A stretch of DNA of 64,000 bases from Rhea pennata (Eukaryota; Chordata; Aves; Rheiformes; Rheidae): NCBI RefSeq assembly GCF_028389875.1, contig NC_084663.1, positions 94,595,265-94,659,264 of the forward strand, in the 5' to 3' direction. The notes under the pieces were generated by a model that searched no databases, was not told where the DNA came from, and saw only the letters and a program-made list of their open reading frames with translations. A program made the position numbers and the translations under genes. This document shows positions 12,607 through 25,033 of the stretch, in pieces; within the stretch, counting starts at the first letter, position 1, and every line of letters starts with the position of its first letter.

Positions 12607-12982
12607 CTCGTGAGTAAGGTAGGATAACAGCAAAAGTGGCTTGTTTTTAAAAGCCATCTCCTTAAAGCTCATAGTTTCATTTTTTAAGATCACATTGTCT
12701 TAATATTATTTGTCTTAAATAATACAATTGAACCAAAAAGTGTGTTATCGGAGATTTGGGAAACCAGTAATTCTGCCTTTTCCTGAGGATATACAATTAC
12801 AGCTTGTCTCTTGAGAAACCACGGATTTTTTTCTACTACTGTACAATTGTCTGTCAGACATAAAAGAACAACTTTTCAAGATTAACTTCAGCATTTCATA
12901 GATGTGAATTATAAATTGGAAGAAACAGCTTGAAGTACGAAAGTCAGCAATACAGGTCTTACGTACTGATTTTAGGAGTGGG

Positions 12983-13027
12983 GTTTTTTTTTTTTTTTTG
13001 TTTTGTTTTTTTTGTTTTGTTTTTTTT
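12983..13027. repeat. T-rich simple repeat (TTTTG-type)
   Basis: A run of T interrupted by single G residues lies within the DCBLD2 3' UTR. Confidence 0.85.
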
Positions 13028-15363
13028 AAGAAATAGTACCATTAGTAAGCACTGTAACTTCTAAAATTCATTTTCCACTGTAGAATAGCTGCACAACTTT
13101 GAACTTCCAAAAACCACCGTTAGGATTGATGGCAAAAAAAAAAAACATTAACTTCCTGGCAAAGTGGTCTTGATGCTACTTTTGTTCACAGGATTGGGAA
13201 TCACCAGGTGTGGGTTTCTCACATGCTTTCCATACCATTTTTCTTTTATCTTTCTAAAACTAGAATCTGCTAGCTGTATAATTTTTCTTTGTCTGATCTT
13301 AAGCCACTAAGTCCTGTTGCTTTCTAGAGATACAGTAGGCACAGACCAAGTCTTTCAAGGAAACTACAAGACAACTTCTATGTTTTCCCTATTAACCGAA
13401 GGCTACTATTGTTTGCCTTGAACTCAAAACCTTCCCCAAGTGGTCAGCTTGCAAGAAGCTTCCAAGTGTTCAAGGTGACTGAGTTGGGGAGGTTTTTTTC
13501 CCTGTATCTATTGTGTGTTTTAAGATGTAAGCATATACAAAGATATGTATATACTTCTGTGTGTACATAAGGAAGCACACAAATATTGCAATGGTGCATA
13601 AAGTTGGGTGTTAAAAATACATTTAGCACATATGGTACATTTTAGCACAATTGGAAAACTTGGCCCTAGGGATTTTTTTTTTTTACAATTGTTCCTCATT
13701 AGAAGTATAAAAGATTACAAAACCTTTGCTAGAGATGCAGCTTCTTTCAAAGTGTATCAATTTCAGAAGCATTTAATTGAATATATAACCTTTAAATGTT
13801 CCAGTTTTCTCTACTACGGAAAAGCTGCAGTCTTCTATTTGAGATAACATAGACTAGTTTTATTTAGATAATCACCTAATGAAAACAAATTGGATGTCAC
13901 ATTTGCCATTTTTTTTTATCTTGTTAGAAAGAAAGCACAGCCTTTTTAATATAAACACAAGTAGTAGAAGCTCTAAAAAATAAAGCCATTTTTTTGTAAC
14001 AGCACTGTTGGGAGGATGCTGAATTAACTTACAAATGTGAAAACCCCTAGTTATACATTAGCCCAGTTTTATGGACTTTTCCTGTTTTTTTTTTCCTTTG
14101 ATGTAATTCAAATGAGCCTTGTTTACTGCCCATAGTCCATGTACTGAATGGATAGTATACAAATAGAAACTAAAATATTGCTAATAATGACTACCATTAC
14201 ATGCTTATACCAGTACAGTATTCTAACCTACCACTTGAAAATTTGTTTGCACAGAAGCTGAAACAGTAATGCAACATTATTTGTGGCCTATTCAACATCT
14301 AGAGTATTGCTTTACAACAATTTCAACACTGTATTGCTTTAAAGCCTACTTCGACCGTTTTTTTCATGGTGAAAATGATTAAGAATTGTTTCTAATGCCT
14401 AAATATAAATGTGGAAGTAAGGAATGGTATATACAAGACCAAGTCAAGAAAAAGTAATTTGTGCATATTGTTGTATTCTTTTGATACTATTGCAGCTTAT
14501 TCTGCTTGATAAAGCTAGTCTGCAAGCTTTGTAGTTTTGCTTAAAAATATTAAGATTGTTCTTACCCATTGGTAACAACTATGACTGAGAATAACTGAGC
14601 TGATTTTATTTGAGAAGAGTGGAAGGTTATTCCTTTGCATCAAGACGCAATATACTGATTCCAGCTAAGTGAAGAAACTTCTGCTTTCTCAAACCATACC
14701 AATTTAGGCTAATCTGCCATAAAAATAAATGGATGTGTTCATAGTAGTAAAAACATTCCTGGAAACGTGCATTTAATTTTTACTGTAGGCCAGGTATGGC
14801 ATGACTTACTTACAGGTATACTGTAGGCCATGATGGTATTAAACAGTTCTTCAGTGGACTGGTTTATTTTGAAGCAGCATTAATACAGTTTCATTATCTG
14901 AACAGTGTGAGCAGTTGATTGAAATGGCTGTTTAAAAATGTAAGTTCTTTTTATGAAAGAAGTTGGTCTTATACTTTGCTCCCTGCTTTCAACTCTGAAC
15001 ATTTTACCTGCTAGGGGTAAGAAGATAAGGTTGAATATGCAAAAGTTAGGTATAAAACATATGCTATGAACTGTCAAACACTGATTTGCAAATGTAAGCT
15101 GCCAATGACACACCTAAGATCAGTATTTTCCTATGTATATGATACAAGCCGAGGTAAATTTAATGAGGCTCTTTTACATAAAAAGAAATATGGATATAAA
15201 ATGCATTTCAATCTTGTTTGGAATGAAAATGGCTTGACTGTTCTCCCAGAATGTACATTCTTACCTCAGCATGTATTGTAGTTGCTCAGTATTTGTATAT
15301 GTTGCTAGAACTTAGACTGTATAAATAGTGAGGGTTTTTTTAATGTATGTTGAAAGTATTTTA

Positions 15364-15369
15364 AATAAA
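15364..15369 (+). terminator. DCBLD2: Poly(A) signal AATAAA of DCBLD2
   Basis: The canonical hexamer lies in a TA-rich context (ttttaaataaattgtacata). It is followed within 20-40 bases by T-rich sequence, as expected for a cleavage site near 15.39 kb. Confidence 0.75.
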
Positions 15370-16784
15370 TTGTACATAAGTATTATGCTACATATCTTTG
15401 TATTTCCTAACACCTACTTTAATTAATTTGTAGGTTGGAAAGGCAAGAGCAATATTTATCAGTTAACATACTACAATGGGGGTTGTACCCTACCTTGTAG
15501 TGCCCTATCAGTAGCTGTACATAGCAGCCACTCAGAGAAGACCGCTTCTTCCCTCCCCCATCTCACCTAGCATAGTAGAAAGACGACACTTACCAGAACT
15601 CCTCGTAGCTGGAGTTGGCTGCACAGAGAAGTGGTATTTACAGGCAGGAGCTTCCCTGGAGTTACCTGCTGGCTCTGGAGTCCTGCGTGAGGAGGGGCTG
15701 AGGCACAGCACAGGCAGCTGCCCGCTCTGGTACTGTGATGAGGCAGGTTCCAGTCCAGTGTACTGCATGGCTCAGTTACAGTGACCACCTGACCTCCCCA
15801 CCTTGGTCAACCTGTCATCTCAATAGTAGCAGAGGTAGTGCTGATTTAGTTTTTCATCAGATCACAGGTATTTTCCACATCCAGAAAAAGCTGATTTTGT
15901 TTTCAAAGCCTTCTATTTCTTCATCTTAATTCTTGCACTACAGAGATGCTCCTAAAGCAAGAAAAACACAATTGTTCCTTTCTTGCAAATAACATGAGTT
16001 TAAAATTGAATCCTAAATGGCTTATTCTGGTGCTTGGCAAATGAAACATTCTTGTAACATTACAAGCAGGTTGGTTTTCAGAACATGAATGCCAGCATGT
16101 TTGTGAGCTTTTCTGCATTAGTTGACTGCTATGTTAGAGGGCCTGGCCTCAAATGGGACAAAAGCTATCTGCATAAAGCAGAACATGTGTCACTTCCTTA
16201 CCTGTCTCTGCACCTTGTTAAACAAACATGCGTCTTGTGTGAAGAGTAATTTGCAATACTACTACTTCGGTTCAGGCTGCCTCAACTTTACATTTAAAGT
16301 TCTACACATCTGAACCAGGAGAGGAGAGGGAAAAAAAATAAGGAGAAATGGATTTGGCTTTGTGAAAGTGCTTCAGTAGCAGATGGAATTTTGACAGGAA
16401 AAGCCCTTTTACCCCTTAGTGCACATCAAAGGGACTGAAAAGCCTCCTGGCATACTTTTTTGTTACTTTCCCATAGCTGCTCTAAAGCAACAGTAAAAGA
16501 CTGTACAAAGCACTTAAGGTACAAGGCCAAGCAGTCTGTTCACTTCACAAATACAGCATTGTTTCTAGGAAGAAAAGTTTTCAAAGTAGTAAAGCCTTCC
16601 ATGTAAATGAAATAATTTCTCCTTCATCCATAACAATGAGTGAGTATTCATACTTGCACTGCTTTGATTTATACTGATGAAAACAGAACTTACTTACCTA
16701 TGCTTGCAGTATACTTTTCATGTCCTGTACTGGGAGTTTATAGGATTCACTTTGTAAGCTGGGAGGAACAACTCTTGTCACTCT

Positions 16785-16824
16785 ACTAGACACATATTTC
16801 ATATACTAGACACAAATTTCACAT
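16785..16824. repeat. 20-bp tandem duplication
   Basis: The two units actagacacatatttcatat and actagacacaaatttcacat are adjacent and differ at two positions. Confidence 0.85.
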
Positions 16825-17306
16825 ACCATTAAAACTTCTAAGAAATGTGCGTACTGAAAAGGGTGATGCCAATCTGTGAGGGCACTGTCATTGAGGAATT
16901 TTTACTGTACATGATAATCGAAAGAAAAATCAGCTTTGTAAGTAAGTAAGTAAGTTGTCTGCTCAAAATTTTCCTTAGGTAAGAAAGACTTAACACAATT
17001 ATTTACAATGCAGTCAAATAACTTGTTTGAGAGAAGCACAACAGTTGATCATGAAACCACATGATCAGCAACCAAATTCTGATCTGAAAAAGGCATATAA
17101 AACTTCAGGTCAGTTTTCAGGAGATCCAGAAGTTTACACTAACAGCTGGCCTTGCACAGCCCTTTCCCAACATGTACATAACACTGCTGCACATGAAACT
17201 GGATGAAAGAATCCTACCTACAGTCAATCAGATTTAAATGGAGAAAGCCTAGAACAACATTTAAGCATACTTCTGTCTGCATGCTGAATGCATCCAGAGT
17301 GACTAC

Positions 17307-17310
<4 letters not shown>

Positions 17311-17347
<37 letters not shown>
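17311..17347. repeat. Poly-A tract (37 A)
   Basis: Uninterrupted A run. There is no recognisable retrocopy upstream and no evident target-site duplication, so it is treated as a simple repeat. Confidence 0.9.
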
Positions 17348-17348
<1 letters not shown>

Positions 17349-17693
17349 ACTAGCATGAAATTGTAGTATAATCATTAAAAATAATGTCTAACACTGTCTA
17401 GCTAAAAACACACTCAACATAAAATAAAATAATGTGGTGGGTCTTTCAGCTCTTCCACATTTTTTTTTTTTTTGTGGCTTTCAGCAGGACAGTGTCTGAA
17501 ACAGCCAGGCTGCAATCTAAATGACAAGCAGAAGTCTACAGGTCAGGTTTCACACTAATGCAACACAAAAATACCTCTACTTAAGCAGATGAAGAAAGGG
17601 CAGTGAATGTATAGTACAGAATTTTTTTCCTTGAGTGAGAATTCACTAATTGTATAAGTAAGTTTTCTAGACTATTCCCTGTTTTTCAGGCAT

Positions 17694-17882
17694 CTATTTA
17701 TGTAACATTATGAAGTTGTATGCTTGCTTGTAAGTATCTGCAGATCGCTGGCCTTGCTCCTGGTCATGCTGTGGCTTCACAAGATATAGCTCTCCAAGAG
17801 CTCCAGTCTGAGTGCCAGAATCTGTTTTTCTGCTTAGGAAGGTTCCTCTTCTAAGTTGGACTACACTATTACATGATTCTTT
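17694..17882 (-). CDS. Tentative last coding exon of unknown gene
   Basis: The acceptor tttggcttcgtttcag is followed by 62 open codons and TAG. The translation begins [15 protein letters not shown] and ends [15 protein letters not shown]. The other two frames close within eight codons. The good acceptor and the unbroken frame make this the best-supported part of the model. Confidence 0.4.
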   Translation of the reverse strand, partial: KESCNSVVQLRRGTFLSRKTDSGTQTGALGELYLVKPQHDQEQGQRSADTYKQAYNFIMLHK

Positions 17883-20800
17883 CTGAAACGAAGCCAAAAA
17901 AATATTATTAGTTAAATAAAATCATGTTTTATGTATCAAACAACTGATAAGCCTGTAAAACTTTTTTTTAAAAAAAAACAAATGCAAGCATGATAAAAAA
18001 TTTTACATCAGAAGTTGTATTAAATAGGTCGAACTGGAGCTATTCTGTACACTTATTTTGTAACCTCTCAAAGGTAGATTCCAAGATACGTTATTACTGA
18101 TGTACCTTTGTTAGTAGGTAAGATTTTCTTCTCTTCAGCAAACAAAAAAAAAGGCAGACCTGTTACTACAAAAATGCTTTAATTAATTGTCATTTTATCC
18201 ACCACTTGTATGGTTAAGAGCTGTATTATTAGGAGAAGTTATCAAAAGTAGGATTAGGTATGGAGATTAAAGCTAAAGCTCTTGTAAATGAAAGTTATCA
18301 GACTTTTGTTTTCTTGTACACCTGAAAACCATGATGCTCAGCAGCATAACTTTCTACCACTATGGCTAACTGGTAGTTCAGCAGGTAATAGTGACTCCAT
18401 TCCTGCGCCTTGGAGCTGTCAAGACATCTGCTGCAGCCTTTCCAAGTACACCTAGCACACAGCTTGAGGGACATACACCCCTCACTCTCTGGTTGCCTTC
18501 CAGCAGCTTGCTGGCATCCACAACACCTGCACATGCACAGCCATATACACACATGAGATTCTGGGAATAATAATAATAAAAAAAAGCAGGTTTCCTTTCC
18601 TTCTACAAAGAGCCTCAGCAGTATTAAAAAGTCACCACCAATAAATAGTAAAAGCTGCTGCACTAATAATTAATTACTGGATTTCAGTTTAAGGAAAAAA
18701 AGCAACTTTTCAGCATTCTTGTACTGCCTCTCATACACCATAGATTACTTTCTCACTATTTCTACAAATTCTTGCATTTTCTCCTGCTGTGCCTGTAGGA
18801 GTGCCTGCTGTACCGATAGTAGATCCTGCTATAGATGAATGTATTGTGCCTCTGCAAGGAGTTTAGTGCTTAACAATCTTAAAGCATAGTATCTTACATG
18901 TACAAAATATTCTGCAAGCATAAACACTTCAAAGAATGAAAAGTGTGTGAAACACAGCATCTGAAGAATTAGAGCCAGATTCTCTTCTAGAAAGTAGTTG
19001 TTCTTTCTTTCTTTAGAAATCCTACACAATGCCGAGAAGGTAAATCAGACGCAGTAGTAAAACTGTTCTCTCAGCATCAGCAGTCATGAGTCCACATGAT
19101 TCTGTTTAAACTGATACACGTATTTTTGAGCTATTAATCAATATGGAGAAGACTAAGAGAGGATCTTATCAATGTATACAAGTATCTTAAGTGAGGGTGT
19201 CAAGAGGATGGCGCCAGACTATTTTCAGTGGTACCCAGCAACAGGACAAGAGGCAGTGGGCACAAACTGAAACACAAGATCCATCTGAACATTATGAAAA
19301 AACTTCTTTACTGTAAGGGTGACAGAACACTGCAACAGGTTGCCCAGAAAGGTTGTGGGGCCTCCTTCTCTGGAGATACTCAAAACCTGCCTGGACATTA
19401 CCCTGTGCAATGTGCTGGGTGATCTTGCTTGAGCAGGGGGGTTGGGCTAGATGATCTCCAGAGGCCCCTTCCTACCTCAACCATTCTGTGATTCTGTGTA
19501 TAGCACCTCTTGTCCTGGATAACCAAGACCTTCCCCCTTTAATTCATGTCAAGTTACTAACTTTACTTTTGTCAAACACACTAGTACTTATTTTAAAAGG
19601 GGGGGGGGATTCCTCTGACCTCAGAACCCAACTCAGCCCCACCTGTACAGCCTTCAGGGGCTACCACTAATAATTATAGTGACATTGAGCTAATAAATTA
19701 ATAAATTGCAATCTCACTGTAATTGCAGGTGCAAGTCACACAATTTACAACTACCAGGCAGTGAATAAAGGATAGTAAGGGACTGGATTATCCAGTAAAC
19801 TAACCTGCAATCCAGGTAAACACTGCCTCTCCACTGAAAGGAGACAAAGTTAGAATCTAATTTCTGATAAGGAAGAATACAGAAGCACAGAATAGTTTCC
19901 TATCTTTTGCTCAAATTTTGTAGAAAAGGATTTTGTCTTTTTACATTCCTCATCCTTGGAGTCCAATGTATAAATAAACTCACCTAAAATATGTTTGCTT
20001 CATCTTGGATTTTCAAGCGTTGAAGAAATTCTATATGCTCCCTCAGGCATTGGTAGCCTTATATTCTCTTAGTTACCACAGACAAATTCACTTCAGTGAA
20101 ACCTAGTCACAAAGAAGGTCATGTGTTTTTTTGTCTAAAGAGAGGAGTTACATCAACTTGCTTATTATTGAGAGAGGCTCAGCCATGGCATGGGGGAGTA
20201 GAAATCATTTACTAAAATACATTCTCATCTGAGAAGAGCTCAGCTCTCTGCAGCGTATTATTAATAATCCAGAGGAAGTTAAATATGACCTCTGTCCTTT
20301 GTCTCCTTATGCACGCACTCCTCCAGAACAACGCTACTTGCCTGTCAGCCCATCACATTGCCTGCAAAACAGGAAGACAATGTGTACACCACCTGCACTC
20401 TTGGCTACTGTGTAATGGAAGGTTTACAGGTGAGTTCTGTCTGCTCCTCTGCACTGGGAAACACTCATTTGGGTTTCCTCCCTGCCAGTTACCCATTTTT
20501 ACAAAAGAATTGAGCTTAAAGTTTGGTTGAAATTGGCCTATGGCTTTTAGCAAAGGAGAGAGTACATCAGACAGATGGACAAGGAGTGCAGAAAGCCTCA
20601 CCTGCTTCTGGAAATCACAGTAAAAAGGACTTGAAAAGGCTCTGGTCATTAAAGTACTTTCTTCAGAGCACGCAAAGCATGAAAGTGCAGCTTCTATCAC
20701 GGCTTCCTTTGAACCTTCTCAAGGAAGGAAAGGTAGAGCCAGGCAGAGGAAGAGAGTCAGTGGAAGCTATTTCTGTCACTACACAACACCATTTTTTGTA

Positions 20801-23800
20801 TTATCAGTTACGAAAAACCAGTTGCACTCTCTGACCTGACAATGACCACAAAATTCTGCAGTCCCTGTCTCAGAGCAGATGCGTAAGATCAAAATAAATG
20901 GAGTAGTTTAAGAGGTAAACCTTATTTCAACAGTTAAATGGCATTTCTGAGCTGCTAAAGCTCTGCGAAAGCCATCTGTTTTGCATTTCATGAACTGAAG
21001 AGGCAAAAAAAGTTTTCCCTAGTAATTATTAGAAAGAACTGGGGAAAGGGGAAAGGATGAATATCTGTTAACACAGTATTTTTCATAGCTGTTTGAGATC
21101 AAATAGCAGACAAGTTTCACACATACCTCTAAGAGACAATAAGGAAAGTAATTAAGGGTTTGATGCCAGCAAGCCAGAAAGGCCAATGGTATTTTATATT
21201 CCGTCATACTTCAAAGGCAGAGAAAACAGTACATCACTTTTAACAGTTAGCTCTGCTCTATCATAATAAACTCCATTTAAAAGGGAAGACAAAACTACGA
21301 CAAACCACTGGAAAACTCTTTAAGTGGAAATAAGTAAAGATTCTTCCTAATTTTCTTCAGTACAGAGAGTGAACCACTTTAAAACGAGAAAAAACTGTCA
21401 CACAAAACACACTAAATAACTGACCAGAAAAAGAAAGAATGAGCAGAGGTAAAACTACTAGTTCCTGTATTTAAAATTCTATAATTCAAAGTGATAAAGA
21501 TCCCAGCCAGAATAGTGCTTAACATGGTCAGAGAGGCCCTTGGAACAGTAACCACGTAGGGAATGGCTTTTCTTACAAGAAACCAGTCTGTTACATAGAA
21601 GCACCCAAAGTGACTCTGCTTTTCGCACTTCTCTACCTTGTCCAGATACAAGGCTTCTTTTATCATTACAAAATAAATTTAGATATCATGAATTTGGTTT
21701 AGTGTTCTACTAGTGTCACTTAGTTTTGTTGCAAGTTTGTTCTAGTTGCAGTTGATTTTAATAAACTATACAGATAATTGAGCAATAATAGTGAAGGCTG
21801 TGATAGGCAGGATCTATTTTAATTACTGGCTTTTAATTTATTTCTTAAAAAAATATATAAATACGTATGAGAAAGAGAGACAGACTAACCAACTACAGGA
21901 GAGATGCTCTGAAAAATGAAAGCAACTGAGCTAGTGCAGGAGGAGTGAAGTGTTTGTTAAGTCTTGGTTGTTTTTATTCTTCACAGCGTACTGGGATTTA
22001 TGTTACTTTCTCCATCTACACCTACCATCAATTCTTCTGTTACTAGCCTGGATGACTAGCAGCCTAGCTTATTATTTTAGATTCCTCAAGATATTTATCA
22101 GCATGTATTACATAGCTATAATTAACCACGGGATACTTTACACACTCCTCCAGCACCTCTAGAATTTTCAGTGTTGTCTTCCAACCACAACTAGCTTTTT
22201 GGTAAACACAGCAAACCACAACACAGTGTTATTTTGACAGCAAGAAACCAGATTAAATGGGATCAAAATTAGGACTTCAGTGTACAGGAAAAAAAAAAAG
22301 CAACAATACATCTTAACAGAATTCCAATTTCTAACAACAAGTCATATCTGAAGATGTTTAAATAATGTTTCAAGAGGAAAACAAAATTAATTTATATTTC
22401 TATGCATTTTTATAGTATTTCTTCAACACAGTACAGGAATAAACTATACGCACAGAGAACTCTCTCCTACATCAAGCAAAAAATACTGAATATTGTATCA
22501 GACTTCTCTCACAAAAACACACCTCCACTGGTAGTAAGACTGCTGTACTTCACTTCACCTCAACATTTTTTTCTGAAAAATAATTTATTTCTGAAACATC
22601 AGCCTTCTTTATGATCTTGGATGCAGGACTTCTCAGAGCATCCAGAGTGTTCCAAGAGACTCTATAAAGACTTGGACTTTATTTCAGTATGGCTGTATTC
22701 GTTTCATTTTCTATTTTAAGTTATATTTGACAAACTCACTATTTTCAAAATCTGCAAATATAAATATTTTCAAAACAAACTTAATTCACAATTAAAAAAA
22801 AATGCCTGCTTGGCATTCCTTTTCACGTGTCTTCAGGCTCTACTTAAGTATAACACGAGAGAGTGTGCATGTTTTCCAACCATGAAGCTTCTCACAGATT
22901 CCAACAAAAGTGTAAGAGGAAAAAAAATAACAAGTTAATTTTCTTGAATCAATTATTTATCTATGAACACATGCAACAAAAATGTACTTACAATCCTTGT
23001 TTATAATATTCTAGCATAGTAAATAGGAAGTTTTCAAAATAAAAGCAAACACTTTATTTTCCCATAACTTGCAGGAAAAGATCATCTGAAACCACATTTT
23101 TACCCTAAAACCAATTATATGCAAATGCCACTGTCTTACTCAGTTCTTAACTTTGTTTTCTACACTTGTAAATCAGTTTTACCGCAAAGTAAAGTTTACT
23201 GCTTCATAGCATTGATAACCCCATGGAAGCAAAGTGGGCAGATTCTACTACCAGCTATTTTGAGGCTGATTAGCAAAGTAAGACCTGGTTCTATAATCAA
23301 AACATGTGGTGGTGAATACTCACAAAAAAAAAAGCACTATTCAGACACATTTAAAGTTGTTTGAATTCTGATTATGGGCTACCTTAGCTCTAAACAAAAC
23401 GGAAAAACAACATTTTTGCTTTTGTATCAAGTGAAGTGCTGTCTAGCTCAGCACACTATTATTTATATAAAATAAGCATTTTATACTGAATTATCCCTTT
23501 TCTTTAGATAACTTTTAGCTAAGCACTACATTCAAAGAGTCTTTGAAAAGTGACCTACAGATATCCTGTGTTTTCTACCAGAGAAAGTAGAAACAAATGC
23601 CGTGATCAATCCAGCATCTTCTCTCAGGCATGAACACCTTTAGCGATCAGAGAGAGCATGTGTGAACTGACTGCTGAGAGAAAAATCCATTTATTAGGCT
23701 TACTAAATAAAACCATTTCTTTGTACTTTTACCAGAAAGGGAACACAGCTCACTCAGCTGCAGATACCCACAACACTGGCACAAATTACCTGGCTCTATT

Positions 23801-24018
23801 ATAGCAGAGGTAAGTTACGTCCAAGCCTGCCTCTTTCATATCAAGGATTGTGGAGTAGCTGAAAAACTGATGTAAACCTCATGTAGTCATGTAAACCTCA
23901 ACCTAGAGAGTATGAGATTAGACTCCATGTGCTGCTTGGGATAGCCTGGGTGAGTTGTTGCACCATACCCTGGCTGTATTTGCCCAGTTTTTACTCTCTC
24001 CGAACTTACTGCTGACAT
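17694..24018 (-). CDS. Tentative three-exon gene, unknown small coiled-coil protein
   Basis: Not recognised. The proposed exons, in transcript order, are 24010-24018 (ATG TCA GCA, after a CpG-island 5' UTR), 18757-18828 and 17694-17882. The first junction pair is GTAAGT with an AG acceptor, the second GTGAGA with a strong pyrimidine-tract acceptor. The phases agree (0,0,0), giving 270 nt or 89 aa. Residues 4-27 ([19 protein letters not shown] onward) form a glutamine-rich amphipathic helix; residues 28-89 are polar, with several Gln and Arg and no membrane span or signal. The helix loosely recalls the coiled coil of HSBP1, which may be mere Q-rich composition. Doubts are a weak Kozak context (cta before ATG), a weak acceptor on the middle exon and no poly(A) signal identified. 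Alternatives are a non-coding RNA from the CpG island, or a chance frame. Confidence 0.35.
18757..18828 (-). CDS. Tentative 72-nt coiled-coil exon of unknown gene
   Basis: 24 codons in phase 0 at both ends, encoding [19 protein letters not shown] then EFVEI, with hydrophobic residues spaced as in heptads. The donor is GTGAGA. The acceptor (acattcatctatag) has only a short pyrimidine tract. Confidence 0.35.
18829..24009 (-). other. Presumed intron of the tentative gene
   Basis: Mostly featureless AT-rich sequence containing one CR1 fragment. Two further exon-like minus-strand segments (19984-20057 and 23790-23858) are described under findings. No known protein was recognised on either strand. 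Confidence 0.4.
19145..19498 (+). repeat. CR1 LINE 3' fragment
   Basis: Begins in the end of ORF2 (agactaagagaggatcttat), runs through the typical 3' UTR (caacaggttgcccagaaagg, ttgagcaggggggttggg, gatgatctccagaggcccct) and ends in ccattctgtgattctgtg. It is 5'-truncated and non-coding. Confidence 0.93.
24010..24018 (-). CDS. Tentative start codon segment of unknown gene (Met-Ser-Ala)
   Basis: The last nine bases of a presumed first exon inside the CpG island read ATG TCA GCA before a perfect GTAAGT donor. The phase agrees with both downstream exons. The start context is poor (cta before the ATG, T after it), so translation from here is uncertain. Confidence 0.3.
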
Positions 24019-24049
24019 TAGAAGCACCACAACGCTAAGAAAGCCAAAA

Positions 24050-24640
24050 AGACCACCAAGCGCTCCAGCTCCAAAAGGCTTTTCCTCTCCCGAAAAGGAC
24101 TAAGCACGACCAGACGGCGCCCTCCTCAGGCAAGTCTGCGGGCCTCACCGAAGCCCCTCGAATCCCGCTGGAGCAAACGCCGGGCGCGACCCGCCACAAC
24201 CCCGGGGCTCCCCCTGACCTGGCGACAGCGGCGCCCCTGCGGGCGGGCGGGCGGGCAGGGCAGCCCTTTGCCCCCGCCGTGCTCACGCGGGACGGGCCCC
24301 TGCGTCAGTTGGTGGTTGCCGCCCCGCGGTGGCAGCGCGAGCCACAGCCCGCACGCGCGCCCACACCCTCCGCGGATGTTGCTCCAACGTCGTTGTCGCG
24401 AGCAATGCTTTTACCACCTCGCAAATACTCGGAGCCCCATTGGCTGCAGCAAGCAACGGGCGACAGCCCGCCGCCCCCTGATTGGCTCAGGCGCCAGCCG
24501 ATCAGCACGCGTGCCCGCCCCCGCGGCCTTCGCGACAGACGGAGCTCGCCCGAAGCCTGCAGGGGGAAGCCGTTAACGGCTGCGTTGGGTGTCAGGGGGA
24601 GCGGCCACCGCGCTTGTTTTCAGCGAGTGCAGCGCTAGCG
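24050..24640. promoter_or_regulatory. CpG island, likely housekeeping-type promoter
   Basis: This is the only long GC-rich, CpG-dense stretch in an otherwise AT-rich window. It has stacked GC boxes (gggcgggcgggcgggcaggg at 24241-24260) and two CCAAT boxes in ATTGG orientation (24439-24443 and 24481-24485). There is no TATA box. It precedes the GTAAGT donor at 24004-24009 on the minus strand, which suggests minus-strand transcription; bidirectional output is possible. It lies more than 8 kb downstream of the DCBLD2 3' end and 11 kb from TMEM30C, so it probably serves a transcript of its own. Confidence 0.75.
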
Positions 24641-25006
24641 CCGCACGGCTTAACTAGCCGCTGTTTGCAGCTTACCAAAAATAAGGACACGATAGCCAAT
24701 ACGGAAGGAAGCCAAGCACGCACAAGCCGCGCTGAAGTCAGGGGCTCCCAGCTACTGACGCAACTGCTTTTTGCACAACACTACGTGCTTTTATTCCAGC
24801 TGATCTGACTTCACTATCAGATGATTATAGACTGTGAAGCTAAAAGCCTGATGCCACTTCAATATAAGGTTATCAGAAGATAAAGAGTGTTACTAGGAGG
24901 AAGTGTTGGCAAACACTGGCAGACAGTAATACCTCCTTCTGATCAAAACCCTCTGTCACATTGCTATTTGCAGCGTTTGGCAACTGCATGCAGAGGGCAC
25001 AGTATC

Positions 25007-25033
25007 AAAAAAAAAAAAAAAAAAAAAAAAAAA
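25007..25033. repeat. Poly-A tract (27 A)
   Basis: Uninterrupted A run; no associated retroelement was recognised. Confidence 0.9.

Larger units (their letters stand above)
12607..15390 (+). other. DCBLD2: DCBLD2 3' UTR
   Basis: AT-rich, non-coding sequence between the DCBLD2 stop and the strong AATAAA at 15364-15369. It contains a T-rich tract near 13.0 kb and other AATAAA-like hexamers (for example near 13.98 kb), so shorter 3' UTR isoforms are possible. No other gene was recognised in it. Confidence 0.8.
15391..17693. other. Intergenic: DCBLD2 3' end to tentative minus-strand gene
   Basis: No exon, RNA gene or interspersed repeat was recognised. It contains a 20-bp tandem duplication at 16785-16824 and a 37-base A run. 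The 3' UTR of the tentative minus-strand gene would lie in the right part. Confidence 0.6.

Noticed and set aside
17311-17347. Long A runs (also at 25007, 30602 and 41050) as tails of processed retrocopies
   Set aside because: No recognisable gene body precedes them and no clear target-site duplications flank them. CR1 in birds does not use poly(A) tails, so these are treated as simple repeats.
18298-18663. 121-codon minus-strand frame between two tentative exons
   Set aside because: Cys-rich with no domain pattern, not bounded by matching splice sites; considered intronic.
24268-24808. Several 100-120 codon frames on both strands in the CpG island
   Set aside because: GC-rich sequence is poor in stop codons; the frames are Pro/Ala/Arg-rich, overlap each other and match nothing known.
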